Below are positions 22,640 to 30,150 of a stretch of DNA of 64,000 bases, piece after piece; the stretch's first letter is position 1, and every line of letters starts with the position of its first letter. The stretch is from positions 1 through 64,000 of the IMG/VR virus record IMGVR_UViG_3300017963_000239. One strand, 5' to 3'. The notes below the pieces were generated by a model. That model was not told where the DNA came from and did not search any database. It worked only from the letters and a program-made list of their open reading frames with translations. The stretch is from a virus. Made by a program: the position numbers and the translations under genes.

Positions 22640-22688
22640 GGGACCTTCCGGTCGGCGGGGGTCGGGGGTTCGAGTCCCCCTAGGTCCA
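22640..22688 (+). pseudogene. Truncated tRNA minihelix
   Basis: GGGACCT/AGGTCC plus T-arm GGGGG-TTCGAGT-CCCCC; no D- or anticodon arm, 49 nt. Resembles the remnant at 15711. Confidence 0.45.
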
Positions 22689-22806
22689 CCATCGGCCCCT
22701 CTGAGGGCAGCTTAGGCGTCAGGGCAGCGCGACGAACGACCCAGTACTCGGACAGCTGCAAGTCGAGCTGCGGGGCATCCTCCTGACGGGAGGCCCCGCC
22801 GATGAC

Positions 22807-23022
22807 CTACTTCTTCTCGGGCTCGGCGGTCGCAGCGGCCGACGCGGTGGCGCTGGCTGTCGCTGTGGCGGTCGCCGTAGCAGTCGCTTCGGCAGTCGCG
22901 GTGCTGGTCTCTGCGGCGGCGGTCGACGTCTCCTTGGTGGGGACGGTTTCTTCGGCCTTCTTCTCGTCGCAGGCGGACAGGAAGCAGATCGCGATCACGA
23001 GGGTAGCTGCTAGGGTCTTCAT
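22807..23022 (-). CDS. Small lipoprotein with Ala/Thr repeat tail
   Basis: 71 residues: signal peptide MKTLAATLVIAICFLSAC with lipobox FLSAC, then a low-complexity TA/TE tail (TATATATASATASAAATAEP). Would be anchored in the membrane with a flexible tail; candidates are superinfection exclusion or surface shielding. The repeat DNA is alternating GCN/ACN. Confidence 0.7.
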   Translation of the reverse strand: MKTLAATLVIAICFLSACDEKKAEETVPTKETSTAAAETSTATAEATATATATATASATASAAATAEPEKK

Positions 23023-23159
23023 CGGATTTCTCCTTGCGGTGGAGGTTATACTTCACACCCCGGAGATCGCGCAAAGGGGATTGTCAGAGTGGCCATACGT
23101 CCATGTGGACGCATACGCCTACTTGACTATCGCTTTTCTATAGGCTAATTCTTGAGCCC

Positions 23160-23339
23160 ATGGCGACGAAGAAGGTGATTGTCGACTTCGACGAGGACAT
23201 CCAGAACCTGCGCGACCCCGAGACAGGCCGTTATGTCGAGCTGAACTCCGTTGTGGGAGCCAAGGTCGTAGGGGTGGAGCGGGGTGAGGACGACCAGCTC
23301 GTGTTGATCCTCGAAGGGGTCGAAGACGAAGAAGACTGA
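23160..23339 (+). CDS. Small acidic protein
   Basis: 59 residues: MATKKVIVDFDEDIQNLRDP, then VELNSVVGAKVVGVERGEDD, ending EDEED. Compact beta-type sequence, unknown family; ends one base before tRNA-Ala. Confidence 0.55.
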   Translation: MATKKVIVDFDEDIQNLRDPETGRYVELNSVVGAKVVGVERGEDDQLVLILEGVEDEED

Positions 23340-23340
23340 C

Positions 23341-23416
23341 GGGCCTGTAGCTCAGCTGGGAGAGCGCTGCGTTCGCAATGCAGAGGTCAGGGGTTCGATT
23401 CCCCTCAGGTCCACCA
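23341..23416 (+). tRNA. tRNA-Ala (CGC)
   Basis: GGGCCTG/CAGGTCC, loop TTCGCAA, encoded CCA. Confidence 0.92.
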
Positions 23417-23509
23417 GCTCCGGAGCCAAGTCTGTGGGCTCAGTAGCTACACGCGGAGTGACGCCCGCAGCCGGAGTTAGGAGCCTCGCCAGCGCAGCGC
23501 GGCTCTGTT

Positions 23510-23551
23510 GGGCTCATAGCTCAGATGGGAGAGCGCGGCATATTGCAACTG
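23510..23551 (+). pseudogene. 5' relic of tRNA-Ala (TGC)
   Basis: Acceptor strand, D-arm and loop ATTGCAA, cut after the anticodon. 23417-23509 holds no gene. Confidence 0.65.
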
Positions 23552-23577
23552 GAGATCGTCGCTGATACTGTACCTGT

Positions 23578-23967
23578 ATGGGGTACAAGTTCGTTAAGGC
23601 TCCCTCTAGCTATCCGGGCAGAACGTATCGCTGGGGCAACCGAGTTCTGGAGCACCACTTGGTATGGTGGGAGAACACAGGACAGGTCGTTCCGGAAGGG
23701 TACGTTGTTCACCATCTGAATGAAGACAAGGAGGACAATCGTTTCGGGAACCTCGCGCTGAAGAAGCGTGGGGAGCACACAACGGATCACCAATTGAAGG
23801 ATCCGCCTGTGGCGTTGGTGTGCTCTTGGTGCGGGAAGAAGATCGAACGTAGCTCTAGAGATGTTCGAAGCAAACGCAAGCAAGGGCAGAGTCGTTTCTT
23901 CTGTTGTTCCGCTCACGCAGCCGCTGCGGGTTGGTCGAGCAGAAGAGCGAGAGGGGTCATCGTCTAA
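23578..23967 (+). CDS. HNH homing endonuclease in tRNA-Ala(TGC)
   Basis: 129 residues. Core GYVVHHLNEDKEDNRFGNLALKK, fingers CSWCGKKIERSSRD...CCSAHAA. TTGCAA (from the relic's anticodon loop)-17-TACTGT ends exactly 7 bp before the ATG, so the dead tRNA piece supplies the promoter. The TAA stop is in the D-arm of the intact tRNA-Ala(TGC). Confidence 0.87.
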   Translation: MGYKFVKAPSSYPGRTYRWGNRVLEHHLVWWENTGQVVPEGYVVHHLNEDKEDNRFGNLALKKRGEHTTDHQLKDPPVALVCSWCGKKIERSSRDVRSKRKQGQSRFFCCSAHAAAAGWSSRRARGVIV

Positions 23968-24024
23968 TCGGGAGGACGCTAGCCTTGCACGCTGGTAATA
24001 CGGGTTCGAGTCCCGTTGGCTCCA
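23953..24024 (+). tRNA. tRNA-Ala (TGC)
   Basis: GGGGTCA/TGGCTCC, loop CTTGCAC, T-arm CGGGTTCGAGTCCCG. Confidence 0.82.
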
Positions 24025-24049
24025 CTGCGGCAACGTGTGGTCGTCCGCA

Positions 24050-24175
24050 GGGCTTGACCCGTCCCTGCTAAGTGATCACGCAAGATCCCTAACGGGTCGC
24101 ACAAAGCCGGAAGGCGTGGGGACGCCGCGCCTTGCAAGCCTGAGGTCGGGAGTTCGATCCTCCCTGAGTCCACCA
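24050..24175 (+). ncRNA. tRNA-Ala (TGC)-like RNA with expanded 5' region
   Basis: 3' part: D-arm-like GGCG-TGGGGA-CGCC, loop CTTGCAA, T-arm and TGAGTCC-A-CCA. The best 5' acceptor strand (GGGCTTG) is about 60 nt too far upstream; between them lie a GACCCGT/ACGGGTC helix and a bracket-like GTGATCACGC end. Probably a further, more diverged member of the bracketed group. Confidence 0.4.
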
Positions 24176-24622
24176 ATGCAGACGTTCCTACCCTTTCCGG
24201 ACTTTCAGAGATCTGCCTCTGTGCTCGACTGGCGGCGTCTGGGCAAGCAGCGCATCGAGGCGAGGCACATCGTGGAGGTGCTTCTAGGCATCAAGCCTCA
24301 CAGTCGTTACCGGAACCACGCGGCGGTCCGCATGTGGCGAGGCTTCGGACACTTCTTGTGTTCCTACGGCGTCGCCATCTGCCAGGAGTGGCGTGGGCGT
24401 GGCTACCGAGATCAGCAGCTCGAAGCCTTCCAACGCCTGCGGAAGCTCGCCGAGCGCGAGGATCAACACGGAACGCCGCCTTGGTTTGGAGACGCTGCGT
24501 TCCACGCGGCGCACCGAGCTGCTTTGCTCGCCAAGGCTCCGGAGTGGTACGGCCAATTCGGATGGCAGGAGATCCCGCTCGTGGACTACGTGTGGCCTGC
24601 CGGTGTAGCCTATGGCGCATGA
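24176..24622 (+). CDS. Pyrimidine-dimer glycosylase-like protein (MSMEG_6728 type)
   Basis: 148 residues: MQTFLPFPDFQRSASVLDWR, RLGKQRIEARHI, RNHAAVRMWRGF, WRGRGYRDQ, matching a widespread family annotated as pyrimidine dimer DNA glycosylase or unknown. Possible DNA repair role. The stop overlaps the next ATG. Confidence 0.7.
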   Translation: MQTFLPFPDFQRSASVLDWRRLGKQRIEARHIVEVLLGIKPHSRYRNHAAVRMWRGFGHFLCSYGVAICQEWRGRGYRDQQLEAFQRLRKLAEREDQHGTPPWFGDAAFHAAHRAALLAKAPEWYGQFGWQEIPLVDYVWPAGVAYGA

Positions 24623-25527
24623 GCACCATCGACGTCGTTCAGCTAGTCAAGGACGGGAAGGCGAAGTTCGAGTGGGCGGACGTGCTGTCGACGCACGAGG
24701 ACAAGGAGCTGACGATCAGCGTCTTTAGGGACGCGATGAAGTTCGACGACATCCCGGCGTTGACATGGGACTTCAAGCCGATTCCGGGAAACGACCAGAT
24801 CTACAACGGTGTACGGCTGCCAGCTTCGGCTGACCAGTTGCAGCAGATCGCCGACGTGCTCGGGTGCATGCTGCTGACCCCGAAGGTCGTAGATCTCATC
24901 TGGCTCCAAGCGCAGCTCAAGTTCAACCCGGTCATCAACGACGGCCCCCCGCGGTACAACATCGTGGCAATCTCCAACATCAACGATGTCCACGACCTCA
25001 TTCAGAAGAAGATCGAGGGAGCTGGCGGTGACGACGGCTACAAGCTCATCGCCTGTGTGGGCAAGTACTGGGTGCTTTGCAATGCGCTTGGGCAGATGGT
25101 CGTGGTCCACGGAGATCTGCAGGCATTCAACTACGGATGGCCTGATGCGAACGCTCCTACCTCACGCCGCGGTGTCACGTCGGGCGTGAAGGTATGGCAG
25201 AACCTAGCGGGAGCCCACAACAAGCTGCACTGGGATCCATCGCAGACCATTCGGCTGATGTTCCAGTGGGCCTGGTTGAAGGTGGGCGATGCGGATCCCG
25301 TTCAGATCCATCTGCATGACGTGGCCTCCGATCCCGAGCTGGCGCCACTGTTGCACCACGAGGGTGAGCTGAAGGTGTTCCGGCAGTCGGGGGTGCCCGA
25401 GCCGAAGGGCGAGGTGCAGGAAGACGGAACCATTCTGATGCCCGAGATCATCATCTACGGCGCTCCTCCGAAGCACCCGATGGTTCCCGTCCGCGAGGGC
25501 GGTCATCGAGTGAAGGTGATTTCTTAG
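24619..25527 (+). CDS. Phage hypothetical protein (peptidase-like size)
   Basis: 302 residues, start ATG overlapping the upstream TGA. N-terminal LPASADQLQQIADVLGCMLLTPKVVDLIW, then YKLIACVGKYWVLCN. No catalytic motif that I trust. Similar long single-domain proteins with an LTP-K-D-IW segment occur in large phages; function unassigned. Confidence 0.6.
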   Translation: MSTIDVVQLVKDGKAKFEWADVLSTHEDKELTISVFRDAMKFDDIPALTWDFKPIPGNDQIYNGVRLPASADQLQQIADVLGCMLLTPKVVDLIWLQAQLKFNPVINDGPPRYNIVAISNINDVHDLIQKKIEGAGGDDGYKLIACVGKYWVLCNALGQMVVVHGDLQAFNYGWPDANAPTSRRGVTSGVKVWQNLAGAHNKLHWDPSQTIRLMFQWAWLKVGDADPVQIHLHDVASDPELAPLLHHEGELKVFRQSGVPEPKGEVQEDGTILMPEIIIYGAPPKHPMVPVREGGHRVKVIS

Positions 25528-25534
25528 ACGAAGT

Positions 25535-25612
25535 GCCGCTGTAGCTCAGTTCTGGCAGAGCACAGTCTTGGTAAGACTGGGGTCATCGGTTCGACTCCGA
25601 TCAGCGGCTCCA
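25535..25612 (+). tRNA. tRNA-Thr (GGT)
   Basis: GCCGCTG/CAGCGGC, loop TTGGTAA, encoded CCA. Confidence 0.92.
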
Positions 25613-25615
25613 CAT

Positions 25616-25690
25616 GCGGGTGTAGTTCAGGGGTAGAACGTCAGCTTCCCAAGCTGAATGTCGTCGGTTCAAATCCGATCATCCGCTCCA
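25616..25690 (+). tRNA. tRNA-Gly (CCC)
   Basis: GCGGGTG/CATCCGC, loop TTCCCAA, encoded CCA. Confidence 0.92.
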
Positions 25691-25694
25691 ACTT

Positions 25695-25766
25695 GCGGGC
25701 ATAGCCAAGTGGTAAGGCCGTGGGTTTCCAACCCACCATTCGCCGGTTCGAATCCGGCTGTCCGCT
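25695..25766 (+). tRNA. tRNA-Gly (TCC)
   Basis: GCGGGCA/TGTCCGC, loop TTTCCAA. Ordinary counterpart of the permuted copy at 7406. Confidence 0.92.
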
Positions 25767-25844
25767 CCGCCGGGGAAATGGAGTACCCGGATGGTCTGTT
25801 TGATCAAACCGACTAACCAAGCCGGCTCGGGAGGGCCGGCATCT

Positions 25845-25919
25845 GCGGGTGTAACTCAGTGGTAGAGTACTTGCTTGCCAAGCAAGATGCCGTGGGTTCG
25901 AATCCCATCACCCGCTCCA
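25845..25919 (+). tRNA. tRNA-Gly (GCC)
   Basis: GCGGGTG/CACCCGC, loop TTGCCAA, encoded CCA. Confidence 0.92.
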
Positions 25920-25937
25920 ACGTGTAGAGTAGGCGCC

Positions 25938-26087
25938 ATGGGTGCAGCGTTCATCGCAGTGACCGCCATCTTCGTTCTCGGCTTTTTGCCCGGCTACTTC
26001 GTGGGCTACGTTCACGGAGGGAACGACGAGAAGGCCAAGCGCCCCGAACCCGAACCTGTGTGGGGGGAGGACGTCGAAGATGGGTAG
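25938..26087 (+). CDS. Small single-span membrane protein
   Basis: 49 residues: MGAAFIAVTAIFVLGFLPGYFVGY is one transmembrane helix, followed by a charged tail rich in Glu/Pro. Overlaps the methyltransferase start by 8 bp. Confidence 0.55.
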   Translation: MGAAFIAVTAIFVLGFLPGYFVGYVHGGNDEKAKRPEPEPVWGEDVEDG

Positions 26088-26901
26088 CCCGCCGTTTCGA
26101 GAGTTCGAGGACGGGGTGGTCATTCGGGGCGACTGCATGTCCCCCGAGGTGCTGGCGGTGGTGGTGGAGTTTTCCCCGCTCCCCCTGATTCTCGCCGATC
26201 CTCCTTACGGCGGCATCGTCAGCGATGAGTGGGACAAGATCGAAAGCGCCGTGAAGCACGCGGCCTGGATGGTCTCGTGGTGCAGGACGTTGCAGTCCTT
26301 CTGTTGGGACGGTGCAGCGCTGTACGTGTGGGGCGGCTACGGGACTCCGGAGAACCGGCCCTTCTACCGCTTCGTCGTCCATGCAGAGGTCGAGACCGCG
26401 TGGAACATGGCCATGATGATCACGTGGCGGAAGCGCAAAGCCTACGGGGTGCAGCACAACTACCTGTCGACTCGCGAGGAGTGCGCCTACTTCGTCAAGG
26501 GGGACATCAAGAAGCCTCGTTGCTTCAACGTCCCGTTGTTGGACCAGGAGCGCGGCTACCCTGGTTGGAACAAGAACTACCCGGCCAAGTCGAAGTACCT
26601 GCGTCGCACGGCGGTGTGGGACGACGTGACGGAGATTTTGCGAGGGAAGCTCGTCACGGCCAGCGGGAAGAAGGCGACGGCTCAGAAGCCTGTGAGGCTC
26701 TGCGAGATCCCTATCGAGGTTCACACCCAGCCGGGGGAGGTCGTGTTCGATCCTTTCGCCGGCACCGGAACGACGGGCGTCGCGGCGCGCCGGCTGGGCC
26801 GTCGCTTCGTGCTCGTAGAGAGGGACGAGGAGATGTTCGAGCTGTGCTGCGAGAGGCTGTCAGAAAAAAGCGATGCGGAGTCGAAAAAAGGTGTTGACTG
26901 A
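26080..26901 (+). CDS. DNA (adenine/cytosine-N4) methyltransferase
   Basis: 273 residues. Motif IV DPPY near residue 40 precedes the SAM-binding motif I FDPFAGTGTTG near residue 225, i.e. beta-class order (catalysis first). The C-terminal helix FVLVERDEEMFELCCERL is motif II. An orphan methyltransferase of this kind usually protects phage DNA from restriction or sets an epigenetic mark. Confidence 0.9.
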   Translation: MGSPPFREFEDGVVIRGDCMSPEVLAVVVEFSPLPLILADPPYGGIVSDEWDKIESAVKHAAWMVSWCRTLQSFCWDGAALYVWGGYGTPENRPFYRFVVHAEVETAWNMAMMITWRKRKAYGVQHNYLSTREECAYFVKGDIKKPRCFNVPLLDQERGYPGWNKNYPAKSKYLRRTAVWDDVTEILRGKLVTASGKKATAQKPVRLCEIPIEVHTQPGEVVFDPFAGTGTTGVAARRLGRRFVLVERDEEMFELCCERLSEKSDAESKKGVD

Positions 26902-27129
26902 TCAGGTCTCGATCTGGCAGTATCGCCCGGCTTCGAACGAACCAGGACCGAAACCGGCGGCTTGCCGCAGGCTAGGGACTCGGGGAGGGAGAGGCGGCTG
27001 TTTCGGGCTGAGTGCCGCGGGAATGGTCGAGCCGTCCACGGGCGGTGAGATAAGCGTAGCGAGAGCTACCACCCTCCCAGTAAGGGCTCAGCGGGAAACC
27101 CGACCGAGGAAAAGCGGTCACCAAAGCAG
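26895..27129 (+). ncRNA. Candidate structured non-coding RNA
   Basis: A 230-bp gene-free stretch after a TTGACT-18-CAGTAT promoter. Multiple helices are visible: GGGAGGG with CCCTCCC, GCTGAG with CTCAGC, GTAGC-gaga-GCTAC, GACCG-aggaaaag-CGGTC, nested so that a multibranched or pseudoknotted fold is likely. I do not recognise RNase P, 6S or a known phage RNA. Confidence 0.5.
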
Positions 27130-27369
27130 TCAAGATTCCCTGGCAAGCAATAGCTTGGCGGGGTTTCTTACTTTGGGGGGCAGGCCGCGCAGGCTGAAGT
27201 CGTTCCTCCGGCACTCGGGGTTCAGGCAGGCGCCCGTCTTGCTCATGGTGTGGGACCCACAGACGAGGCAGCTACGAAGACCCTTCTGCTTCTCGAAGCA
27301 GGCGTCGCAGATGTCGATGTGAGAAGGGACCTGTGCGTTGCAGCTCATGCAGTTCATCAAGAACAGCAT
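27130..27369 (-). CDS. Double zinc-ribbon protein
   Basis: 79 residues: C-x2-C (MSCNA), CDACFE, CLVCGSH, CLNPECRR, giving two zinc sites, then a basic tail. Probably nucleic-acid binding. Confidence 0.6.
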   Translation of the reverse strand: MLFLMNCMSCNAQVPSHIDICDACFEKQKGLRSCLVCGSHTMSKTGACLNPECRRNDFSLRGLPPKVRNPAKLLLARES

Positions 27370-27380
27370 GGTAGCACTGC

Positions 27381-27713
27381 TCAGGCGACATCGCGCAAGG
27401 CCAGCTTGATGTTGGGCACGAGGTGCTTGGCGTCGGGGCCGAGTGCGACTCCGGTGATGGTGTTGTCGAAGTCAGGCTCTCGGAAGATGGCGCAGGCCAG
27501 ACCTTCCGATCGAGCGCGCAGAGCGAGCTTGTACAACTCGGTCTCGTCGGGTACTTCGAGCAGCACGATGTTGTTGGACTTGGCGTACCACTCTTTGTCT
27601 ATCTCGGGGTGCTCGGACACAAAGGCGCGCATCGCGTGGCAGGACTGCGCAGCGCGGGCGCCCGGTATGAGATCGGCACGGGTGATGATGTAGAGCTTGG
27701 AATCTGGAGTCAT
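27381..27713 (-). CDS. Pth2-like peptidyl-tRNA hydrolase
   Basis: 110 residues from the ATG at 27713. KLYIITRADLIPGARAAQSCHA matches the Pth2 start (R-x-DL..GK.AAQ.aHA), NNIVLLEVPDETELYKL and FREPDFDNTITGVALGP match the rest. Frees tRNA from stalled peptidyl-tRNA; fits a phage that carries its own tRNAs, EF-Tu and tmRNA. One difference: the usual catalytic GK is GA (PGARAAQ), so activity is uncertain. Confidence 0.78.
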   Translation of the reverse strand: MTPDSKLYIITRADLIPGARAAQSCHAMRAFVSEHPEIDKEWYAKSNNIVLLEVPDETELYKLALRARSEGLACAIFREPDFDNTITGVALGPDAKHLVPNIKLALRDVA

Positions 27714-27927
27714 GGTGGAGGTCTCAGAGCTGAAGTGGATCGTGGAATGCACGGTTTGCGGCTCGATATGCGAGCCGGTTGAAGAGATGGCGGACTGCTT
27801 CCTGTGCAAGCGCGACGATGGCACGCCACACTCACACTGGCGTTGTCCAGGGCCGCATGAAAGCGTGCCCTTCGTGATCGCTCCTCGGGTGCGTCTGAAG
27901 GACGGCCCGGAGTCTGGAGAGGCTTAG
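27712..27927 (+). CDS. Zinc-finger protein
   Basis: 71 residues from the ATG at 27712, divergent from the Pth2 gene with start codons overlapping. C-x2-C (CTVCGSIC) and CFLCKRDD...HWRCPGPH form a finger. Confidence 0.5.
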   Translation: MVEVSELKWIVECTVCGSICEPVEEMADCFLCKRDDGTPHSHWRCPGPHESVPFVIAPRVRLKDGPESGEA

Positions 27928-27997
27928 CGCATCGAGCGGGTGTCGAACCCACGAACCGAGGGGCATTAGTCCCCGGTGCTCTGCCGAGAGTCGATGC
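27928..27997 (-). tRNA. tRNA-like, apparent anticodon AAT
   Basis: GCATCGA/TCGATGC acceptor and T-arm good; anticodon arm GGGGA-CTAATGC-CCCTC with an A-C closing mismatch. A34 anticodons other than Arg are unusual. Confidence 0.5.
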
Positions 27998-28001
27998 TTG
28001 G

Positions 28002-28072
28002 TGGGCAGGGGAGGACTTGAACCTCCAACCCTTCCGGTTATACCGGATGCTCTGAACTTGAGCTACCTGCCC
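28002..28072 (-). tRNA. tRNA-like, apparent anticodon ATA
   Basis: GGGCAGG/CCTGCCC acceptor, D- and T-arms good; arm ATCCG-GTATAAC-CGGAA, alternatively TCCGG/CCGGA with a 5-nt loop. Identity uncertain. Confidence 0.5.
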
Positions 28073-28077
28073 GTGGG

Positions 28078-28152
28078 TGGGAACAGCAAGGTTCGAACTT
28101 GCGGCCTCGAAGGGCATTACTCTTCGTGCTCTGCCAACTGAGCTATGTTCCC
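28078..28152 (-). tRNA. tRNA-like, apparent anticodon AAT (copy 2)
   Basis: GGGAACA/TGTTCCC, standard D-arm and T-arm. GAAGA-GTAATGC-CCTTC repeats the closing A-C mismatch seen at 27928; otherwise a 9-nt loop. Confidence 0.5.
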
Positions 28153-28154
28153 TA

Positions 28155-28200
28155 GGTCCACCAGGGAGGGGTTGAACCTCCGCGATTCCGGACTCGCTTA
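28155..28200 (-). pseudogene. tRNA 3' half remnant
   Basis: T-arm GGAGG-TTCAACC-CCTCC and CTGGTGG-A-CC without a matching 5' strand. Confidence 0.4.
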
Positions 28201-28262
28201 CGTGGTCCAGGCCGCCCCAGCTCGCCGCGTCCGGCGAAGCTGGGTCCTGTCTGGTGGATTGG

Positions 28263-28347
28263 CGCGCGGGGGAGGACTTGAACACTCCGACCTTCGGTTC
28301 GTTGATCCTGCCAACGCTCCGACGCTCTACCACTGAGCTACCCGCGC
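28263..28347 (-). tRNA. tRNA-like with 21-nt anticodon-loop insertion
   Basis: GCGCGGG/CCCGCGC acceptor, D-arm and T-arm intact; between TCGG and CCGA lies a second helix CGTTG-GCAGGAT-CAACG. Confidence 0.5.
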
Positions 28348-28447
28348 TCGGTCGGCGCGGAAGGCCCGAAGCCTTCGCTGCACCGCCCTTTCCCCCAGGT
28401 ACTTGTGCACAGTTGCCTGGGGTCCGGAGACGGCTTCTGTGCGCCGG

Positions 28448-28530
28448 CACGCGGGGAAGGACTCGAACCTCGGACCTTCGGGAGTGCGCTACGGCAGTAC
28501 CCGATGCTCTGGCCGCTGAGCTACCCGCGT
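28448..28530 (-). tRNA. tRNA-like with 17-nt anticodon loop
   Basis: ACGCGGG/CCCGCGT acceptor and D-arm intact; TCGGG/CCCGA encloses 17 nt instead of 7. Confidence 0.5.
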
Positions 28531-28667
28531 AGAAACGAAGAAAGCCCGTGAGCAACAAGGCCCACAGGCTGTTCGTCAAGGGGTTGCCCCGTGAGGCAGA
28601 GCCCCAGCCCAGTGACAACGCGCGGTCCCCGAAGGGCTGACTGTCAATGTCGGCTGAGCATGAACTC

Positions 28668-28696
28668 AGGGTAGGCACTGGACCTCAGATTGTCAA
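28668..28696 (-). promoter_or_regulatory. Promoter TTGACAatc-17-TACCCT
   Basis: Minus-strand member of the phage promoter family; drives the minus-strand tRNA-like cluster. 28531-28667 otherwise holds no gene. Confidence 0.6.
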
Positions 28697-28709
28697 GGCC
28701 GCCCGTTTT

Positions 28710-28783
28710 GGCGACGTACCCAAGCCTGGTAAGGGAATCGGTTGCAACCCGATGATTCGTCGGTTCAAATCCGACCGTCGCCT
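28710..28783 (+). tRNA. tRNA-Cys (GCA)
   Basis: GGCGACG/CGTCGCC, loop TTGCAAC. Confidence 0.9.
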
Positions 28784-28857
28784 CCGGAGCCGCAAGAATG
28801 GAAGCGACTCGGCGCCCGAGTTCTAGGGAGAGGCGTTGGGGAGGGTGGCTCCTTTTT

Positions 28858-28931
28858 GCTCCCGTAGCTCAACTGGATAGAGCGACGGTTTTCTACACCG
28901 TAGGTTGCTGGTTCGAGTCCAGCGGGGAGTG
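28858..28931 (+). tRNA. tRNA-Arg (TCT)
   Basis: Loop TTTCTAC, T-arm GCTGGTTCGAGTCCAGC; acceptor pairs 6 of 7. Confidence 0.85.
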
Positions 28932-28964
28932 CTACCATGGCCTTTGTTTGCCTAGATCGTCTAT

Positions 28965-28992
28965 TTGACAATCGCCGGCCATGTGATACATT
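28965..28992 (+). promoter_or_regulatory. Promoter TTGACAatc-16-TACATT
   Basis: Lies inside the longer open frame beginning at 28937, which rules out that start and favours GTG at 29003. Confidence 0.65.
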
Positions 28993-29002
28993 GACACCAG
29001 AG

Positions 29003-29623
29003 GTGACGAAGGTGATCGACATTCTGAAAGCGAAGGCCCGAGGGGATTGGGAAGCGGTGAACGAGGCTTCTCTGAGCCGCGTGTGGCAGCACACGAAGAA
29101 GTCAGGGGAGCGCGGGTTTGCGATCCTCACTTCCTGGCGCGCGGGCAAGAGCAAGCGCGAGAACCTAGCCGACTTCAAGAAGCTACAGGGCGAAGTTCGA
29201 GGTACGGGCAGCGGCTTCTTCAAGCTGCTCGGGCACTGGAAGGAATGCCAGGATCCGGACATCCCTTACGACGAGTGTCCAGCCGACCAGCTCGTGGACA
29301 GCGCAGAGCCGGCGCTTTTCGTTCCGGGTCTGTCGCTGAAGGACATCAAGCGGCTCGGCGCGAAGTACGAGCAGGACGCGGTGGTGTTCGCCGGCCCGGA
29401 GACGAAGGGCGATGTGGTGCTGGTGACGCGCGGCGGCGGTGTGAGCAAGCTGGGCGCCTTCAGCCCCGGCAAGGTCTCCCAAGCCTACTCGCGAGTCCGC
29501 GGCCGTCCGTTCGTGTTCGAGTACGTGGCTCAGTCGTGGGGCGAGAAGCTGGTTGAGAAGCAGTTCGACCCGCAGCTCGGGGCACTCATTGACGAGCTGC
29601 GTGACGCCACCGAAGCGCTGTAG
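29003..29623 (+). CDS. Hypothetical protein (YodL/defence-island-like size)
   Basis: 206 residues from the GTG at 29003: ILKAKARGDWEAVNEASLSR, GFAILTSWRAGKSKRENLADF, FKLLGHW, then SLKDIKRLGAKYEQDAVVFAG and a C-terminal domain. The pattern RG-FAI-T..R-..S..EN..F-L..D-R..G is that of phage proteins of unknown function that sit near translation genes. Role not assignable. Confidence 0.6.
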   Translation: MTKVIDILKAKARGDWEAVNEASLSRVWQHTKKSGERGFAILTSWRAGKSKRENLADFKKLQGEVRGTGSGFFKLLGHWKECQDPDIPYDECPADQLVDSAEPALFVPGLSLKDIKRLGAKYEQDAVVFAGPETKGDVVLVTRGGGVSKLGAFSPGKVSQAYSRVRGRPFVFEYVAQSWGEKLVEKQFDPQLGALIDELRDATEAL

Positions 29624-29640
29624 CGGGCGCCTCGGCTTTC

Positions 29641-29669
29641 TTGACAATCAGGTTGCTGCCTGAAACAAT
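29641..29669 (+). promoter_or_regulatory. Promoter-like TTGACAatc-17-AACAAT
   Basis: Same -35 plus ATC; the -10 touches the first base of tRNA-Glu, so transcription would need to start unusually early or the -10 lies elsewhere. Confidence 0.45.
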
Positions 29670-29747
29670 GCTCCCGTCGTCTAGTTTGGCCTAGGACGCC
29701 GGCTTCTCACGCCGGTAACGCGGGTTCAAGTCCCGCCGGGAGCGCCA
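29670..29747 (+). tRNA. tRNA-Glu (CTC)
   Basis: GCTCCCG/CGGGAGC, loop TTCTCAC, encoded CCA. Confidence 0.9.
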
Positions 29748-29751
29748 AGAG

Positions 29752-30150
29752 TTGAAGTTGGAGATCGTACTTCGGGTTGGTGAGCACGAGGCGGTGATCC
29801 CTACGCGGGGGAAGCTGCCCACGGCTGCCGAGCTGGCGGAAATGCCTCCCACGTTCGGGATTCCTCCGGAGGTGGACCTCACGCACGCTGTGGCTTCGGA
29901 AGTGGCGCTCTACATGGTCGACTACCAGGGCGAGATGGTCCGGCAGAAGGAGTACGGAGACACGTACTTGGTGAGCCACCCCCCATCAGACCGGCTGAAG
30001 CAGGCCGTGATCGAGGTGTTGGCTCGCTCGAACGAGGAGTACAGACGGAGGACTTTGAATGGACGAGTCGAAGGAAGGGCAGGGGAAGCTGAGCCAGGAA
30101 GACCTGGGAGCGCTGCTGAAGGCGCTGGAGGAAGTCCAGAAGGAGGCTGA
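29752..30150 (+). CDS. Hypothetical protein (TTG start)
   Basis: 132 residues, the last 30 overlapping the next gene in another frame. MKLEIVLRVGEHEAVIPTRG then helices; begins 4 bp after tRNA-Glu. No family. Confidence 0.5.
   Translation: MKLEIVLRVGEHEAVIPTRGKLPTAAELAEMPPTFGIPPEVDLTHAVASEVALYMVDYQGEMVRQKEYGDTYLVSHPPSDRLKQAVIEVLARSNEEYRRRTLNGRVEGRAGEAEPGRPGSAAEGAGGSPEGG

Noticed and set aside
22801-23143. Plus-strand Ala/Val-rich ORF opposite the lipoprotein
   Set aside because: It is the mirror of a GCN/ACN repeat; the minus strand has a signal peptide and lipobox.
26895-27129. RNase P RNA
   Set aside because: The universal GAGGAAAGUC and ACAGAA blocks are not present, and the length is too short.
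28937-29002. Start of the gene at 29003 at the upstream ATG (28937)
   Set aside because: A full promoter with its -10 lies inside this extension, so the mRNA would begin after that ATG.
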